This document shows, piece after piece, positions 1-6,002 of a DNA stretch of 35,747 bases (positions are counted from its first letter, which is position 1; each line of letters begins with the position of its first letter). The notes under the pieces were generated by a model. The model searched no databases. It saw only the letters and a list, made by a program, of their open reading frames with translations, and was not told the DNA's origin. The stretch is from a virus, in IMG/VR virus record IMGVR_UViG_3300032334_000391, positions 1-35,747 of that record, one strand, 5' to 3'. Both the position numbers and the translations under genes were made by a program.

Positions 1-123
1 AACAATCATGGTTGACGGCGGCTATGCTTTCCCACGCGCCCGCACGCGCGACCCTGTAACGTCCCACCTGGCAGCGGCCCAGGTGACTACAGCGACCGAC
101 CACTACACGGCGATACACGAAGC
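1..123. repeat. Terminal direct repeat, left copy
   Basis: Identical over its whole length to 35625-35747. It covers the first 116 bases of the HTH gene starting at 8 plus 7 bases of leader. It is either the overlap left when a circular contig is linearised or a genuine short terminal redundancy; sequence alone cannot separate these. Confidence 0.95.
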
Positions 124-319
124 CCTTACCCTGTACGGGCCAGCCGGAAAGGACAGGATAGCGGCCCTCGCGGGCTTAGACCCGTCCCAGGTAGCCCGCA
201 GGCTACCGGAGATGCGTAGGCTCGGCCTTGTGGGCCTTACTGGCGAAACTGTGCAGTCCCGTAGTGGACGGCAGGAGAGAGAGTGGCAAGCAATAACCCA
301 ACAGGAGAAGACAGCATGA
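8..319 (+). CDS. Winged-helix-like DNA-binding protein
   Basis: 103 aa. Residues about 33-95 have the look of a small winged-helix domain: helices around HYTAIHEALTLYGPAG and DRIAALAGLDPSQVARRL (helix-turn-helix), followed by a hydrophobic turn (LGLVGLTGE) typical of the wing. It is probably a phage regulator of the early plus-strand operon, but target and exact family are not recognised. The ATG at 8 has its ribosome binding site only in the right-end copy (35618-35624). It overlaps the next gene by ATGA and the gene before it (35364-35639) by 8 bases once the ends are joined. Confidence 0.75.
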   Translation: MVDGGYAFPRARTRDPVTSHLAAAQVTTATDHYTAIHEALTLYGPAGKDRIAALAGLDPSQVARRLPEMRRLGLVGLTGETVQSRSGRQEREWQAITQQEKTA

Positions 320-483
320 ACCTTGAACAAGTACAAATCGCCCTTTTTGACGCATTCGACATGCGGGACGCACTCGCGTCTAGCGTGAAGCGGCAGAAGA
401 TGGACAACGGCGAAACCATCGGAGAAGCATTAGACAATCTGATTCAGTTTTTGGAATCGTTGGAAGAAGAGGTGACAGCATGA
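316..483 (+). CDS. Small acidic hypothetical protein
   Basis: 55 aa, start ATG overlapping the previous stop (ATGA) and stop overlapping the next start. Predicted largely helical (MNLEQVQIALFDAF, then IGEALDNLIQFLESLEEE), acidic at the C-terminus. No family recognised. Tight coupling to both neighbours supports it as a real gene in the early operon. Confidence 0.75.
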   Translation: MNLEQVQIALFDAFDMRDALASSVKRQKMDNGETIGEALDNLIQFLESLEEEVTA

Positions 484-656
484 CCGACCATAACCCCACC
501 ACGCGCAAGCACCCGCGCACCCTGCAAGAGGCATTCCCCCGCGCCCCTGAGTGGCGGGAGCATGACAGCAGCCCCGACCAGTGGGACTATGTAATCACCA
601 TCCTAGGGATTGCCCTGATAGTGTTTACCCTACTATTGACATGGTTGGAAAAGTAG
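480..656 (+). CDS. Small single-span membrane protein
   Basis: 58 aa. It starts with ATG overlapping the previous stop. The N-terminal half is hydrophilic with a KHPRTLQEAFPRAP segment, a pattern I have seen in small phage proteins. Residues about 38-56 (YVITILGIALIVFTLLLTW) form one membrane span followed by LEK. It is the last gene before the terminator at 697-769. The function is unknown; insertion in the inner membrane with the N-terminus in the cytoplasm is likely from charge distribution. Confidence 0.75.
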   Translation: MTDHNPTTRKHPRTLQEAFPRAPEWREHDSSPDQWDYVITILGIALIVFTLLLTWLEK

Positions 657-696
657 GCTAGAGTTCGCCCCGTTGCCGTAGGAAGCGACAGATGAG

Positions 697-769
697 AGCC
701 GTTACACATGCCTTCGCCCTTGGTCTTTACCGATGGGTTCCTACCGAGGGCAGTTGTAACGGCTTTTTT
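697..769 (+). terminator. Nested-stem intrinsic terminator
   Basis: The outer 10-bp stem pairs AGCCGTTACA (697-706) with TGTAACGGCT (755-764), followed immediately by a run of T (764-769). Inside it a second 9-bp stem pairs GCCCTTGGT (716-724) with ACCGAGGGC (743-751) with one G-U pair, and a small ACC/GGT stem lies inside that. The rod-like fold with a T tract 41 bases after the stop at 656 is a strong rho-independent terminator for the 34200-656 operon. Confidence 0.85.
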
Positions 770-929
770 GTTGTCCCTACGCATCCGTCCAGTTGTCGGT
801 GAACCATACGGCAGGGCTGGAGGACAGGCGCTACTGTGGGAAAGGTCTGAGAGAGCGCAAGGGGTGGCGAAGATAGTGCCCCTGACCGAACGACTGTCGG
901 GTATGTGCGGCTCCGTCCGGCATTGAAGG

Positions 930-957
930 CCTAGTTCCCCTGCGGGAGGGCTAGGTT
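930..957 (+). terminator. Hairpin followed by TTTT
   Basis: CCTAG (930-934) pairs with CTAGG (951-955), continued inward by TTCCC/GGGAG with a two-base bulge, and is followed by TTTT. It could end a short RNA from the preceding unexplained stretch or attenuate transcription into the gene at 1054. Confidence 0.5.
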
Positions 958-1008
958 TTGCTCACCATCCGGCAGAGGGGTTTGTAGGGTAGTCGAAGGT
1001 CTAAAGGA

Positions 1009-1030
1009 CTAGTAACTAGTAGTAGAGTAT
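1009..1030 (+). promoter_or_regulatory. CTAG repeats and AGTAGAGTAT element
   Basis: ACTAGTAACTAG (1008-1019) is followed directly by AGTAGAGTAT (1021-1030), then a T9 run. The same pair of elements recurs at 34065-34077 and 34103-34112 ahead of the other plus-strand operon. This suggests a shared operator or promoter for the two plus-strand units. No clear -35 box is present here. Confidence 0.4.
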
Positions 1031-1053
1031 TCTTTTTTTTTAGGTAGTACCGG

Positions 1054-1878
1054 ATGAACCCATTCCTAATTGATAGTCCCACATGCATCAGCTTTAGCGG
1101 TGGACGCACTAGCGCCTACATGCTCTGGCGGGTACTGGAAGCTAACGGGGGACTACCCGCAGAAGCCATAGTCTGCTTTGCCAACACGGGGAAAGAGGAT
1201 GAGGCCACGCTGCGGTTTGTCCAAGACTGTAGCGAACAATGGAACGTCCCTATAACTTGGCTAGAGTACAGGGCAGATGGGTATGCGGTGGTGGACTATG
1301 AGACAGCCAGCCGTGACGGGGAACCTTTCGAGGCGCTGATACGAAAGAGAGGGTTTCTACCTAACCCTGTCGCTAGATTCTGCACTGTGGAACTGAAGGT
1401 CAGGACAATCCACAGATACCTTAAAGCCAATAGCTGGACAACCTGGGACTCTATGCTTGGCATACGCGCAGATGAACAGCGCAGGCTGGCGAAGATAGGC
1501 AATCAGGACTATGGCAAGCATGAAGAGAAGGTAGCCCCGTTGGGGCAGGCCGGAATTACTAAAGACGCTGTAGGGGCTTTTTGGAGGGAGCAACCCTTTG
1601 ACTTGGGTTTACCCAACATGAACGGGGTAACCATGCACGGCAACTGCGACCTGTGCTTTCTCAAGGGTGGGGCACAAGTCCTTAGCCTGATAACTGAGAA
1701 GCCAGAGCGTGCCGTATGGTGGGCAAAGATGGAGGCGTTGGCGTTGGCGTCTAAACCTAGTGGTGCGGTGTTCCGCTCTGACCGCCCCAGCTATGCATCC
1801 ATGCTGCAATTCTCCCAGGAGCAACGGGATATGTTTGACCCTAACGAAGAAGCCATAGCCTGCTTCTGTGGAGACTGA
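1054..1878 (+). CDS. PAPS-reductase-like PP-loop protein
   Basis: 274 aa, about the usual size of the phage members of the PAPS reductase/adenine nucleotide alpha-hydrolase superfamily. The PP-loop is SGGRTS at residues 15-20, followed by a strand and CFANTGKEDEAT (about 41-52), the second nucleotide-pocket segment of the fold. Cysteines occur in RFCTVELK, in HGNCDLCFLKGG and in the C-terminal CFCGD, a set that could hold an Fe-S cluster or zinc. Family knowledge supports ATP or PAPS binding and adenylating or sulfur-transfer chemistry; the substrate is unknown. There is no neighbouring dnd-type gene, so DNA phosphorothioation is not supported. It is the first gene of the second plus-strand unit. 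Confidence 0.85.
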   Translation: MNPFLIDSPTCISFSGGRTSAYMLWRVLEANGGLPAEAIVCFANTGKEDEATLRFVQDCSEQWNVPITWLEYRADGYAVVDYETASRDGEPFEALIRKRGFLPNPVARFCTVELKVRTIHRYLKANSWTTWDSMLGIRADEQRRLAKIGNQDYGKHEEKVAPLGQAGITKDAVGAFWREQPFDLGLPNMNGVTMHGNCDLCFLKGGAQVLSLITEKPERAVWWAKMEALALASKPSGAVFRSDRPSYASMLQFSQEQRDMFDPNEEAIACFCGD

Positions 1879-1879
1879 C

Positions 1880-2047
1880 ATGCAACATCAAGGACACAAA
1901 GAGTGGGCATTTCGCCTACAGGACAAAGAAGCAGCAGGGATACCGCTATCCAATATCCAGAAGAAATACTGGAGGGAAGCACTAGGAAAAAGAAAGGAAG
2001 ACCCAGCGGTAAGAAGGCCCCGCACGCCTAACCAAGTAATGCTATAA
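1880..2047 (+). CDS. Small hypothetical protein (NIQKKYWREALG)
   Basis: 55 aa, starting one base after the previous stop. It is basic and hydrophilic with an N-terminal EWAFRLQDKEAAG segment and a central LSNIQKKYWREALGKRKED, a pattern I recognise from small phage proteins but with no known function. Its stop codon is embedded in a perfect TATAAT (2043-2048), so the end of the gene doubles as the promoter of the next one. Confidence 0.65.
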   Translation: MQHQGHKEWAFRLQDKEAAGIPLSNIQKKYWREALGKRKEDPAVRRPRTPNQVML

Positions 2048-2066
2048 TTCTCTCGCGGGTATCTTC
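2040..2066 (+). promoter_or_regulatory. Extended -10 promoter with leader hairpin
   Basis: TGCTATAAT (2040-2048) is an exact extended -10 box. No TTGACA is found upstream, which is typical of extended -10 promoters. The expected start of transcription, about 2055, falls at a small hairpin (GCGGG, loop TATCTT, CCCGC), which would form the 5' end of the message for the gene at 2091 and could protect it from decay. Confidence 0.5.
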
Positions 2067-2090
2067 CCGCTTTCACAATGAAGGTTTCAC

Positions 2091-2312
2091 ATGTCAACAA
2101 AATACTGCATCAACTGCAAGCATTTTTCCCCAGCGAAAGATGACCCCGACCACCTCTACGCGAGGTGTTCTCACAACCATACCCCGTCTCTAATTACTGG
2201 CACTCTTGTGCGGTCAAGCATGGGCTTTTGCTCTGTTCTCCGTATGGATGGCACAGACAAGTGCGGGGTGGAAGCTATTCACTACGAAGAAAAGGCGGTG
2301 TCCCATGTCTGA
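2091..2312 (+). CDS. Small Cys-rich protein, zinc-ribbon-like
   Basis: 73 aa with a good GAAGG ribosome binding site. The N-terminus has YCINCKHF (CxxC at residues 6 and 9), with further Cys in ARCSHN, GFCSVL and DKCGVE. This is the usual arrangement of small phage proteins thought to bind one zinc ion. No enzyme signature is seen. It is probably an early regulatory or accessory protein. It overlaps the next gene by 8 bases. Confidence 0.7.
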   Translation: MSTKYCINCKHFSPAKDDPDHLYARCSHNHTPSLITGTLVRSSMGFCSVLRMDGTDKCGVEAIHYEEKAVSHV

Positions 2313-2505
2313 TAAATCCACACCCATTGACCCAACATGGCTGGAAAAGGTTGGCGGCTTTGCCCGCGACATGACCCTGCGTGATTGGTACGCGGGGCTG
2401 GCTATGCAAGGAAGGGTTGCAAATGAGGCTACATTCGTAAAGTGGAATAGCCAAAAATCCTATGAATTCGCAGACGCAATGCTGAAAGCGAGGGAGGCGA
2501 AATGA
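2305..2505 (+). CDS. Small hypothetical phage protein
   Basis: 66 aa from the ATG at 2305, which follows AAAGGCGG. The segment TLRDWYAGLAMQGRVA followed by a helical FADAMLKAREAK resembles the very common small phage and prophage protein with an (I/L)RDxFAxxAL core; no function is established for that family. It lies directly before the exonuclease with an ATGA overlap, so it is probably translated together with the recombination genes. Confidence 0.75.
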   Translation: MSDKSTPIDPTWLEKVGGFARDMTLRDWYAGLAMQGRVANEATFVKWNSQKSYEFADAMLKAREAK

Positions 2506-3401
2506 GCGATTTCTCACCCGAAACCCGTAATAGCGCCTGGTGGTCAGGCGACAGCCGCCTAGCCGCCCAAGGCAGGGCTAACGAAGCCATCCTGGTCAAG
2601 CAAGGCCGCATGGAACGCCCTGACCTGTCCGGCATAGAGGCCGTGCAGATGGGGCATGTCATGGAACCCGTGATAGGCCAATTGGCACAGAAGGCTCTAG
2701 GCGTGGAGCTGACCAAGATAGAGGACGCATACACGCACAAGACTGAGCATTGGATGCGCTCTCACTTTGATTTCGCTGGAAGGGATGCATATGGTCAAGG
2801 TTTTCTTGTCGAGGCTAAGAATTACAACGCGGCAACGCGCAACAAGTTTGACGCTGAGAGCGGACTACTACCGCCTGCTGATATGGCTCAACTTGTCCAC
2901 GAAGCAGCGGTATTCGGTGTCCAGAAGATTTACCTGGCTGTGCTATTCGGCGGGCAGGAATTTGTCCTTATCCCTCAGACGATTACTGATGAGATGAAAG
3001 AGGCCCACGTGCAGGAGATGGCAAAGTTGTGGGCACATGTGCAGGCAGGAACAGCTCTCCCGCCGGAGACTAGCGACCAGGCTAGGGCATTGTTCCCTGT
3101 AAGCCAAGAGGGGCTGAAAACAGCCTCACAGAGCGTAGAACAGGCTGCGGCGGTACTGAGCCAAGTCAAGGCCCAAATAAAGGCTCTAGAGGCCCAGGAA
3201 GACCAACTGGCGACCATGTTGCAGGGCTACCTCGCAGACAGCGACACGCTGGTCACAGTAGACGGGCGGGTGCTGGCTACTTGGAAGTCTGCCAAACCCA
3301 GCATGAAGTTCGACAGCAAGCTGTTCGCTACTGCTATGCCGGACGTTTACCGCCAGTTCACAGTTTCATCCCCAGGCTCACGCCGTTTTCTTTTGAAGTG
3401 A
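2502..3401 (+). CDS. YqaJ/lambda-exo-like recombination exonuclease
   Basis: 299 aa. It has the PD-(D/E)xK core of YqaJ-type viral exonucleases: HVMEPVIG with Glu55, DFAGRDA with Asp90 or Asp95, and LVEAKN giving Glu104-x-Lys106, followed by QLVHEAAVFGVQKIYLAVLFGG, the typical helix-strand of the family. The C-terminal half (about 200-250) is a coiled coil. Family members resect double-stranded DNA 5' to 3' for the partner annealing protein, here very likely the product at 3777. Together they would form the phage recombination system, useful for making concatemers when no phage replisome is present. Confidence 0.88.
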   Translation: MSDFSPETRNSAWWSGDSRLAAQGRANEAILVKQGRMERPDLSGIEAVQMGHVMEPVIGQLAQKALGVELTKIEDAYTHKTEHWMRSHFDFAGRDAYGQGFLVEAKNYNAATRNKFDAESGLLPPADMAQLVHEAAVFGVQKIYLAVLFGGQEFVLIPQTITDEMKEAHVQEMAKLWAHVQAGTALPPETSDQARALFPVSQEGLKTASQSVEQAAAVLSQVKAQIKALEAQEDQLATMLQGYLADSDTLVTVDGRVLATWKSAKPSMKFDSKLFATAMPDVYRQFTVSSPGSRRFLLK

Positions 3402-3409
3402 GGTTCACC

Positions 3410-3613
3410 ATGTTATTTTTTCAAAATGAGAAAGATGAGTTGAAGCAAACCCTTGTAGGGATTCTGCGCGATATAGAACGGCTGCGGTCATCTATGGAGC
3501 ACCAAGTAGATGTCCTCACCAAGCGCCTAGACAGTCTGACGCACCCGCACGGGGCCAAGAAGGACGGGACACCCCGCGCTAAACCTGGGCGCAAACCAGG
3601 AGTAAAAGCATGA
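3410..3613 (+). CDS. Small coiled-coil protein with basic tail
   Basis: 67 aa from the ATG at 3410, behind a GAGG. Residues 5-45 form a helical, probably coiled-coil segment (DELKQTLVGILRDIERLRSSMEHQ), and the C-terminus is a flexible basic KPGRKPGVKA tail similar to an AT-hook (GRKP). This suggests a nucleic-acid-binding accessory of the recombination genes, which is inference only. The stop overlaps the next start. Confidence 0.7.
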   Translation: MLFFQNEKDELKQTLVGILRDIERLRSSMEHQVDVLTKRLDSLTHPHGAKKDGTPRAKPGRKPGVKA

Positions 3614-3780
3614 AACCGAAGATTACTTTGACTTGGGATGGTGAACAGTGCGTCACCAAATATTCCAATGAGTTTGTTGAGGCTGATTGGGTTGTTCGCG
3701 TGGATATGTTGCGAGACGCTATCAAGGACTTACAAGACCTTTACACCAGTCTTTTTCCAATGTTGGGAGATAAATCATGA
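3610..3780 (+). CDS. Small hypothetical protein
   Basis: 56 aa, ATG overlapping the previous stop and TGA overlapping the next start. It begins with a short beta segment (MKPKITLTWDG), followed by a helix (VRVDMLRDAIKDLQDLYTSL). No family recognised. Exact coupling to both neighbours between the exonuclease and annealing genes supports it as real. Confidence 0.7.
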   Translation: MKPKITLTWDGEQCVTKYSNEFVEADWVVRVDMLRDAIKDLQDLYTSLFPMLGDKS

Positions 3781-4532
3781 GCAACGCATTAGTGCCAGTG
3801 GCAGATATAGAGAAGATGGCAGGGGCTATCGCCAAGTCCAAGATGTTTGGCATGAAGACCACAGAGGAGGCTTTCGCCCTCATGCTGATAGCACAGGCAG
3901 AGGGTATGCACCCAGCTATCGCTGCCCGTGATTTTCATGTCATCCAAGGCCGTCCTACGCTGAAAGCAGATGCCATGCTGGCCCGTTTCCAGAATGCTGG
4001 CGGCAAGGTGCAGTGGGATGTCTACACAGACGCAGAGGTCACAGGGACGTTCTCGCATCCGCAGGGCGGCTCTCTGAAACTCACCTGGACGTTCGCCCAA
4101 GCTAAGTCTATTGGCCTCACGGGGAAGGACAACTGGAAGAACTATCCCCGCGCCATGCTGCGTGCCCGTTGCATCTCAGAAGGTATCCGCACTGTGTACC
4201 CAGGCTGTGTGGTGGGAACCTACACGGCAGAGGAGATAGAGGAAATCCCGAAGGCCAAAGACATGGGCATGGTGGAGGAAGTGGTGGCTGCTGTGGAGGA
4301 AGTGCAGATTGTGCCGGACGGGGCTTTTAAGCTCTACGTGCCTGGCAACGATGCGCCCTACGATGCTTTTCACTCTGAGGAAGAGTGGCTGAATGCCTAC
4401 GAATACATGGTTGAGCGCATAAAGAACAGCACCAAGATGGATGCTATTCAGAAGGCGCAGAAGCTGGATGGCCTCAAGGCTTGCAACTTGGATATGCTGG
4501 ATTACGTAACACCTTTGGAGAAACCACTATGA
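3777..4532 (+). CDS. RecT-like single-strand annealing protein
   Basis: 251 aa. The order of blocks is that of phage RecT-type annealing proteins: an N-terminal helical AGAIAKSKMFGMKTTEEAFALMLIAQAEG, then DFHVIQGRPTLKADAMLARF, a beta region with GTFSHPQGGSLKLTWTFAQAKSIGLTGKDNW, and KNYPRAMLRARCISEGIR followed by VVGTYTAEEI. Members anneal complementary single strands after exonuclease resection. Position close to the exonuclease and before an SSB-like protein fits a complete exonuclease/annealase/SSB set. Assignment to RecT rather than ERF is from these motifs and not from a profile search. Confidence 0.75.
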   Translation: MSNALVPVADIEKMAGAIAKSKMFGMKTTEEAFALMLIAQAEGMHPAIAARDFHVIQGRPTLKADAMLARFQNAGGKVQWDVYTDAEVTGTFSHPQGGSLKLTWTFAQAKSIGLTGKDNWKNYPRAMLRARCISEGIRTVYPGCVVGTYTAEEIEEIPKAKDMGMVEEVVAAVEEVQIVPDGAFKLYVPGNDAPYDAFHSEEEWLNAYEYMVERIKNSTKMDAIQKAQKLDGLKACNLDMLDYVTPLEKPL

Positions 4533-4837
4533 GTAACGCTCACCGCGAGATGCCAGGGTCAGGAGTGGCCTACTGGGAGACAGAGAAGAAGTCCGACAAA
4601 GGGCCGGACTACAAGGGCTTTATCGTCCTAGAGATGGACTACAAGGCTGGCGAGAAGCTGAAGCTGGCTATGTGGCTTAAGAACACCGCACAGGGCAATA
4701 CCCTGCTGTCGCTGAAAGAGGACAACTGGCTCAAGCGTAAGAAGCTGGAGCAGGACGCACCTGTGGAGGTCACCCCTGCCTACCGCCGTGCCCCGCCCCG
4801 CAGGGGGCAGGACGATGATTCTGACCTTCCCTTCTGA
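4529..4837 (+). CDS. SSB-like protein with acidic tip
   Basis: 102 aa, start ATG overlapping the previous stop. The N-terminal 75 residues are beta-rich (YKGFIVLEMDYKAGEKLKLAM), compatible with a small OB-like domain, followed by a Pro/Arg linker and the C-terminus DDDSDLPF. That end closely matches the DDDIPF tip by which bacterial SSB recruits repair and recombination proteins. Placed after the annealing protein, it is probably a minimal single-strand binding or SSB-mimic protein. The OB fold itself is not provable from sequence here. Confidence 0.55.
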   Translation: MSNAHREMPGSGVAYWETEKKSDKGPDYKGFIVLEMDYKAGEKLKLAMWLKNTAQGNTLLSLKEDNWLKRKKLEQDAPVEVTPAYRRAPPRRGQDDDSDLPF

Positions 4838-5157
4838 TGGCAAAGGAATCACCCACCAGCCGCACGCTGGAAGTCCTGCGAGAGCAGGGCTACACAGTAG
4901 CGATAGTGGAGAAGTGGAACCCACACGCCAGGATACGACAAGACCTTTTCGGGTTTATCGACATCCTGGCTATCAAACGGGATGAGACTCTTGCTGTGCA
5001 GGCAACTGCCAGTGGTGTCTCTGACCGACTGAAAAAGATTATGGCTAGTGACCTTTTACCGAAAGTGAGGGAAGCAGGATGGAAGATACAAATCTGGGGG
5101 TGGAGGAAGTCGAGCGTCACAAAGAAGTGGGTCTTGAGGATATTAGACGTCTCATGA
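4837..5157 (+). CDS. PD-(D/E)xK-like nuclease, resolvase-type
   Basis: 106 aa. SRTLEVLREQGYTVAIVEKW, then RQDLFGFIDILAIK and TLAVQATA follow the layout of small PD-(D/E)xK nucleases such as Hjc-type resolvases and VRR-NUC domains: a helix, Glu25, Asp42 in the FGFID strand, Gln55 in place of Glu, then a helix and a basic C-terminal strand (WKIQIWGWRK). The expected catalytic Lys two residues after Gln55 is Thr57, so activity may differ. It starts one base inside the previous stop (TGATG). It is likely to process recombination or replication branches. Confidence 0.6.
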   Translation: MAKESPTSRTLEVLREQGYTVAIVEKWNPHARIRQDLFGFIDILAIKRDETLAVQATASGVSDRLKKIMASDLLPKVREAGWKIQIWGWRKSSVTKKWVLRILDVS

Positions 5158-5228
5158 GAGATGCCTATCAGCAGGGCTTTATGGACGCTGTGGCCTGGAT
5201 GCAGAAGCCAGAAGGAGAGATGCAGTGA
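5079..5228 (+). CDS. Small overlapping acidic/helical protein
   Basis: 49 aa if it starts at the ATG at 5079 (MEDTNLGVEEVERHK..., preceded by GAGGGAAG), in which case it overlaps the nuclease gene by 79 bases in another frame. An in-frame ATG at 5154 overlaps the nuclease stop exactly (ATGA) and would give 24 aa. RRLMRDAYQQGFMDAVAWM is predicted helical. No family recognised. Downstream coupling to the GTG-started membrane gene supports translation of this frame at least from 5154. Confidence 0.55.
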   Translation: MEDTNLGVEEVERHKEVGLEDIRRLMRDAYQQGFMDAVAWMQKPEGEMQ

Positions 5229-5356
5229 ACCAAGACGACGACACTGACGCTGGTGGTGATTTCTTCATCGACTTGGTGAAGACCATGATTGCCATCTTTT
5301 TCTTTTGCTTGTTCATGTCTGTAGTGGCAAGCATTGTGTACGGGCTAATAGCATGA
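5225..5356 (+). CDS. Tiny single-span membrane protein (GTG start)
   Basis: 43 aa, GTG start at 5225 overlapping the previous TGA, preceded by AGGAGAG at the right distance. The N-terminus is acidic (NQDDDTDAGGD), then a single hydrophobic segment about residues 17-42 (LVKTMIAIFFFCLFMSVVASIVYGLIA) that ends the protein. It is membrane inserted; a holin-like or superinfection role is possible, with no direct evidence. Confidence 0.6.
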   Translation: MNQDDDTDAGGDFFIDLVKTMIAIFFFCLFMSVVASIVYGLIA

Positions 5357-5565
5357 TTCAAATCATCTACATTCCTGTGCTTTTTGTTTGTATGGCAGGA
5401 CATTGTGAGTTCATGCAAGCGCAAACTTGGTTCAAGACCGAACAACAATGCCGCGCTGCGGTAGATGCACAAAAGGAAAATTTGCAAAAGATGGCCCTTA
5501 AAGGTGGGCAAATGGTCACCCAGCTTGAGGGCACTTGCATCACACTACGAAACGGAATGCTATGA
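5353..5565 (+). CDS. Small secreted-like Cys protein
   Basis: 70 aa, start ATG overlapping the previous stop. Residues 1-16 are hydrophobic (MIQIIYIPVLFVCMAG), compatible with a signal peptide or anchor. Next come HCEFMQAQTWFKTEQQCRAAVD and later EGTCITL, so three cysteines remain after the hydrophobic part. The layout suggests a small periplasmic disulfide-containing protein. Function unknown. Confidence 0.6.
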   Translation: MIQIIYIPVLFVCMAGHCEFMQAQTWFKTEQQCRAAVDAQKENLQKMALKGGQMVTQLEGTCITLRNGML

Positions 5566-6002
5566 AAACAGAAGAAGATGAGGCGTTTGAGGACATTGAG
5601 CGCAGACAAGGCGGCTTCCAAGCCAAGCGGAAGATGGCTGCGAACAAACTATGGGACAGGCCCAGCGTTGCGTTTGATGAATGGTGGAACAATGACAACG
5701 ATGAAAGCACTAATCCATTTAGGTTAGAAAGCGGCGCGTATTGGGCATGGGCAGGTTGGAAAGCAGCCTTGGCACAGCCAGCGCAGGAGCCTGTGGCGTG
5801 GATGCACCCCAGTGGTGGCGTGTTGCAGAAATTAGCTACTGGCCTTGAGCGAAGCACCTACACCATACCTCTCTACACCACCCCACCAAAGCGCGAGTGG
5901 GTAGGGCTGACGGATGAGGATGAAATTCCTTGGGATGGTGTTGATGCCAAGTCTTTTGCCAGAGCCATTGAAGCCAAACTCAAGGAGAAAAATTTTGACT
6001 AA
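5562..6002 (+). CDS. Hypothetical phage protein, Trp-rich
   Basis: 146 aa, ATG overlapping the previous stop. It carries FDEWWNNDND, then YWAWAGWKAALA, and EPVAWMHPSGGVLQK followed by TIPLYTTPP. The second half matches the very common phage 'EPVAW...PLY...P' protein pattern found in many proteobacterial phages, for which no function is established. The C-terminal 25 residues are a charged helix. It ends 2 bases after the likely TTG start region of the next gene (TTGACTAA). Confidence 0.75.
   Translation: MKTEEDEAFEDIERRQGGFQAKRKMAANKLWDRPSVAFDEWWNNDNDESTNPFRLESGAYWAWAGWKAALAQPAQEPVAWMHPSGGVLQKLATGLERSTYTIPLYTTPPKREWVGLTDEDEIPWDGVDAKSFARAIEAKLKEKNFD

Larger units (their letters stand above)
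770..1053 (+). other. Non-coding, possibly structured RNA region
   Basis: No credible gene is seen. The reading frame at 708-926 lacks a ribosome binding site and overlaps the terminator. Short local pairings are visible on the plus strand: GGTC near 845 with GACC near 885 enclosing GGGGT/GCCCC, and CCGA/TCGG at about 886-901. A terminator-like hairpin follows at 930-957, then CTAG-containing direct repeats and a T9 run just before the gene at 1054. It could be a small phage RNA or only a complex leader; it does not match an RNA class I can name. Confidence 0.35.

Noticed and set aside
708-926. 72-aa plus-strand reading frame
   Set aside because: No ribosome binding site, starts inside the terminator hairpin, and composition is unlike the phage genes.
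1054-1878. DndC-type DNA phosphorothioation gene
   Set aside because: The PP-loop family is the same, but no dndA, B, D or E partner is present.
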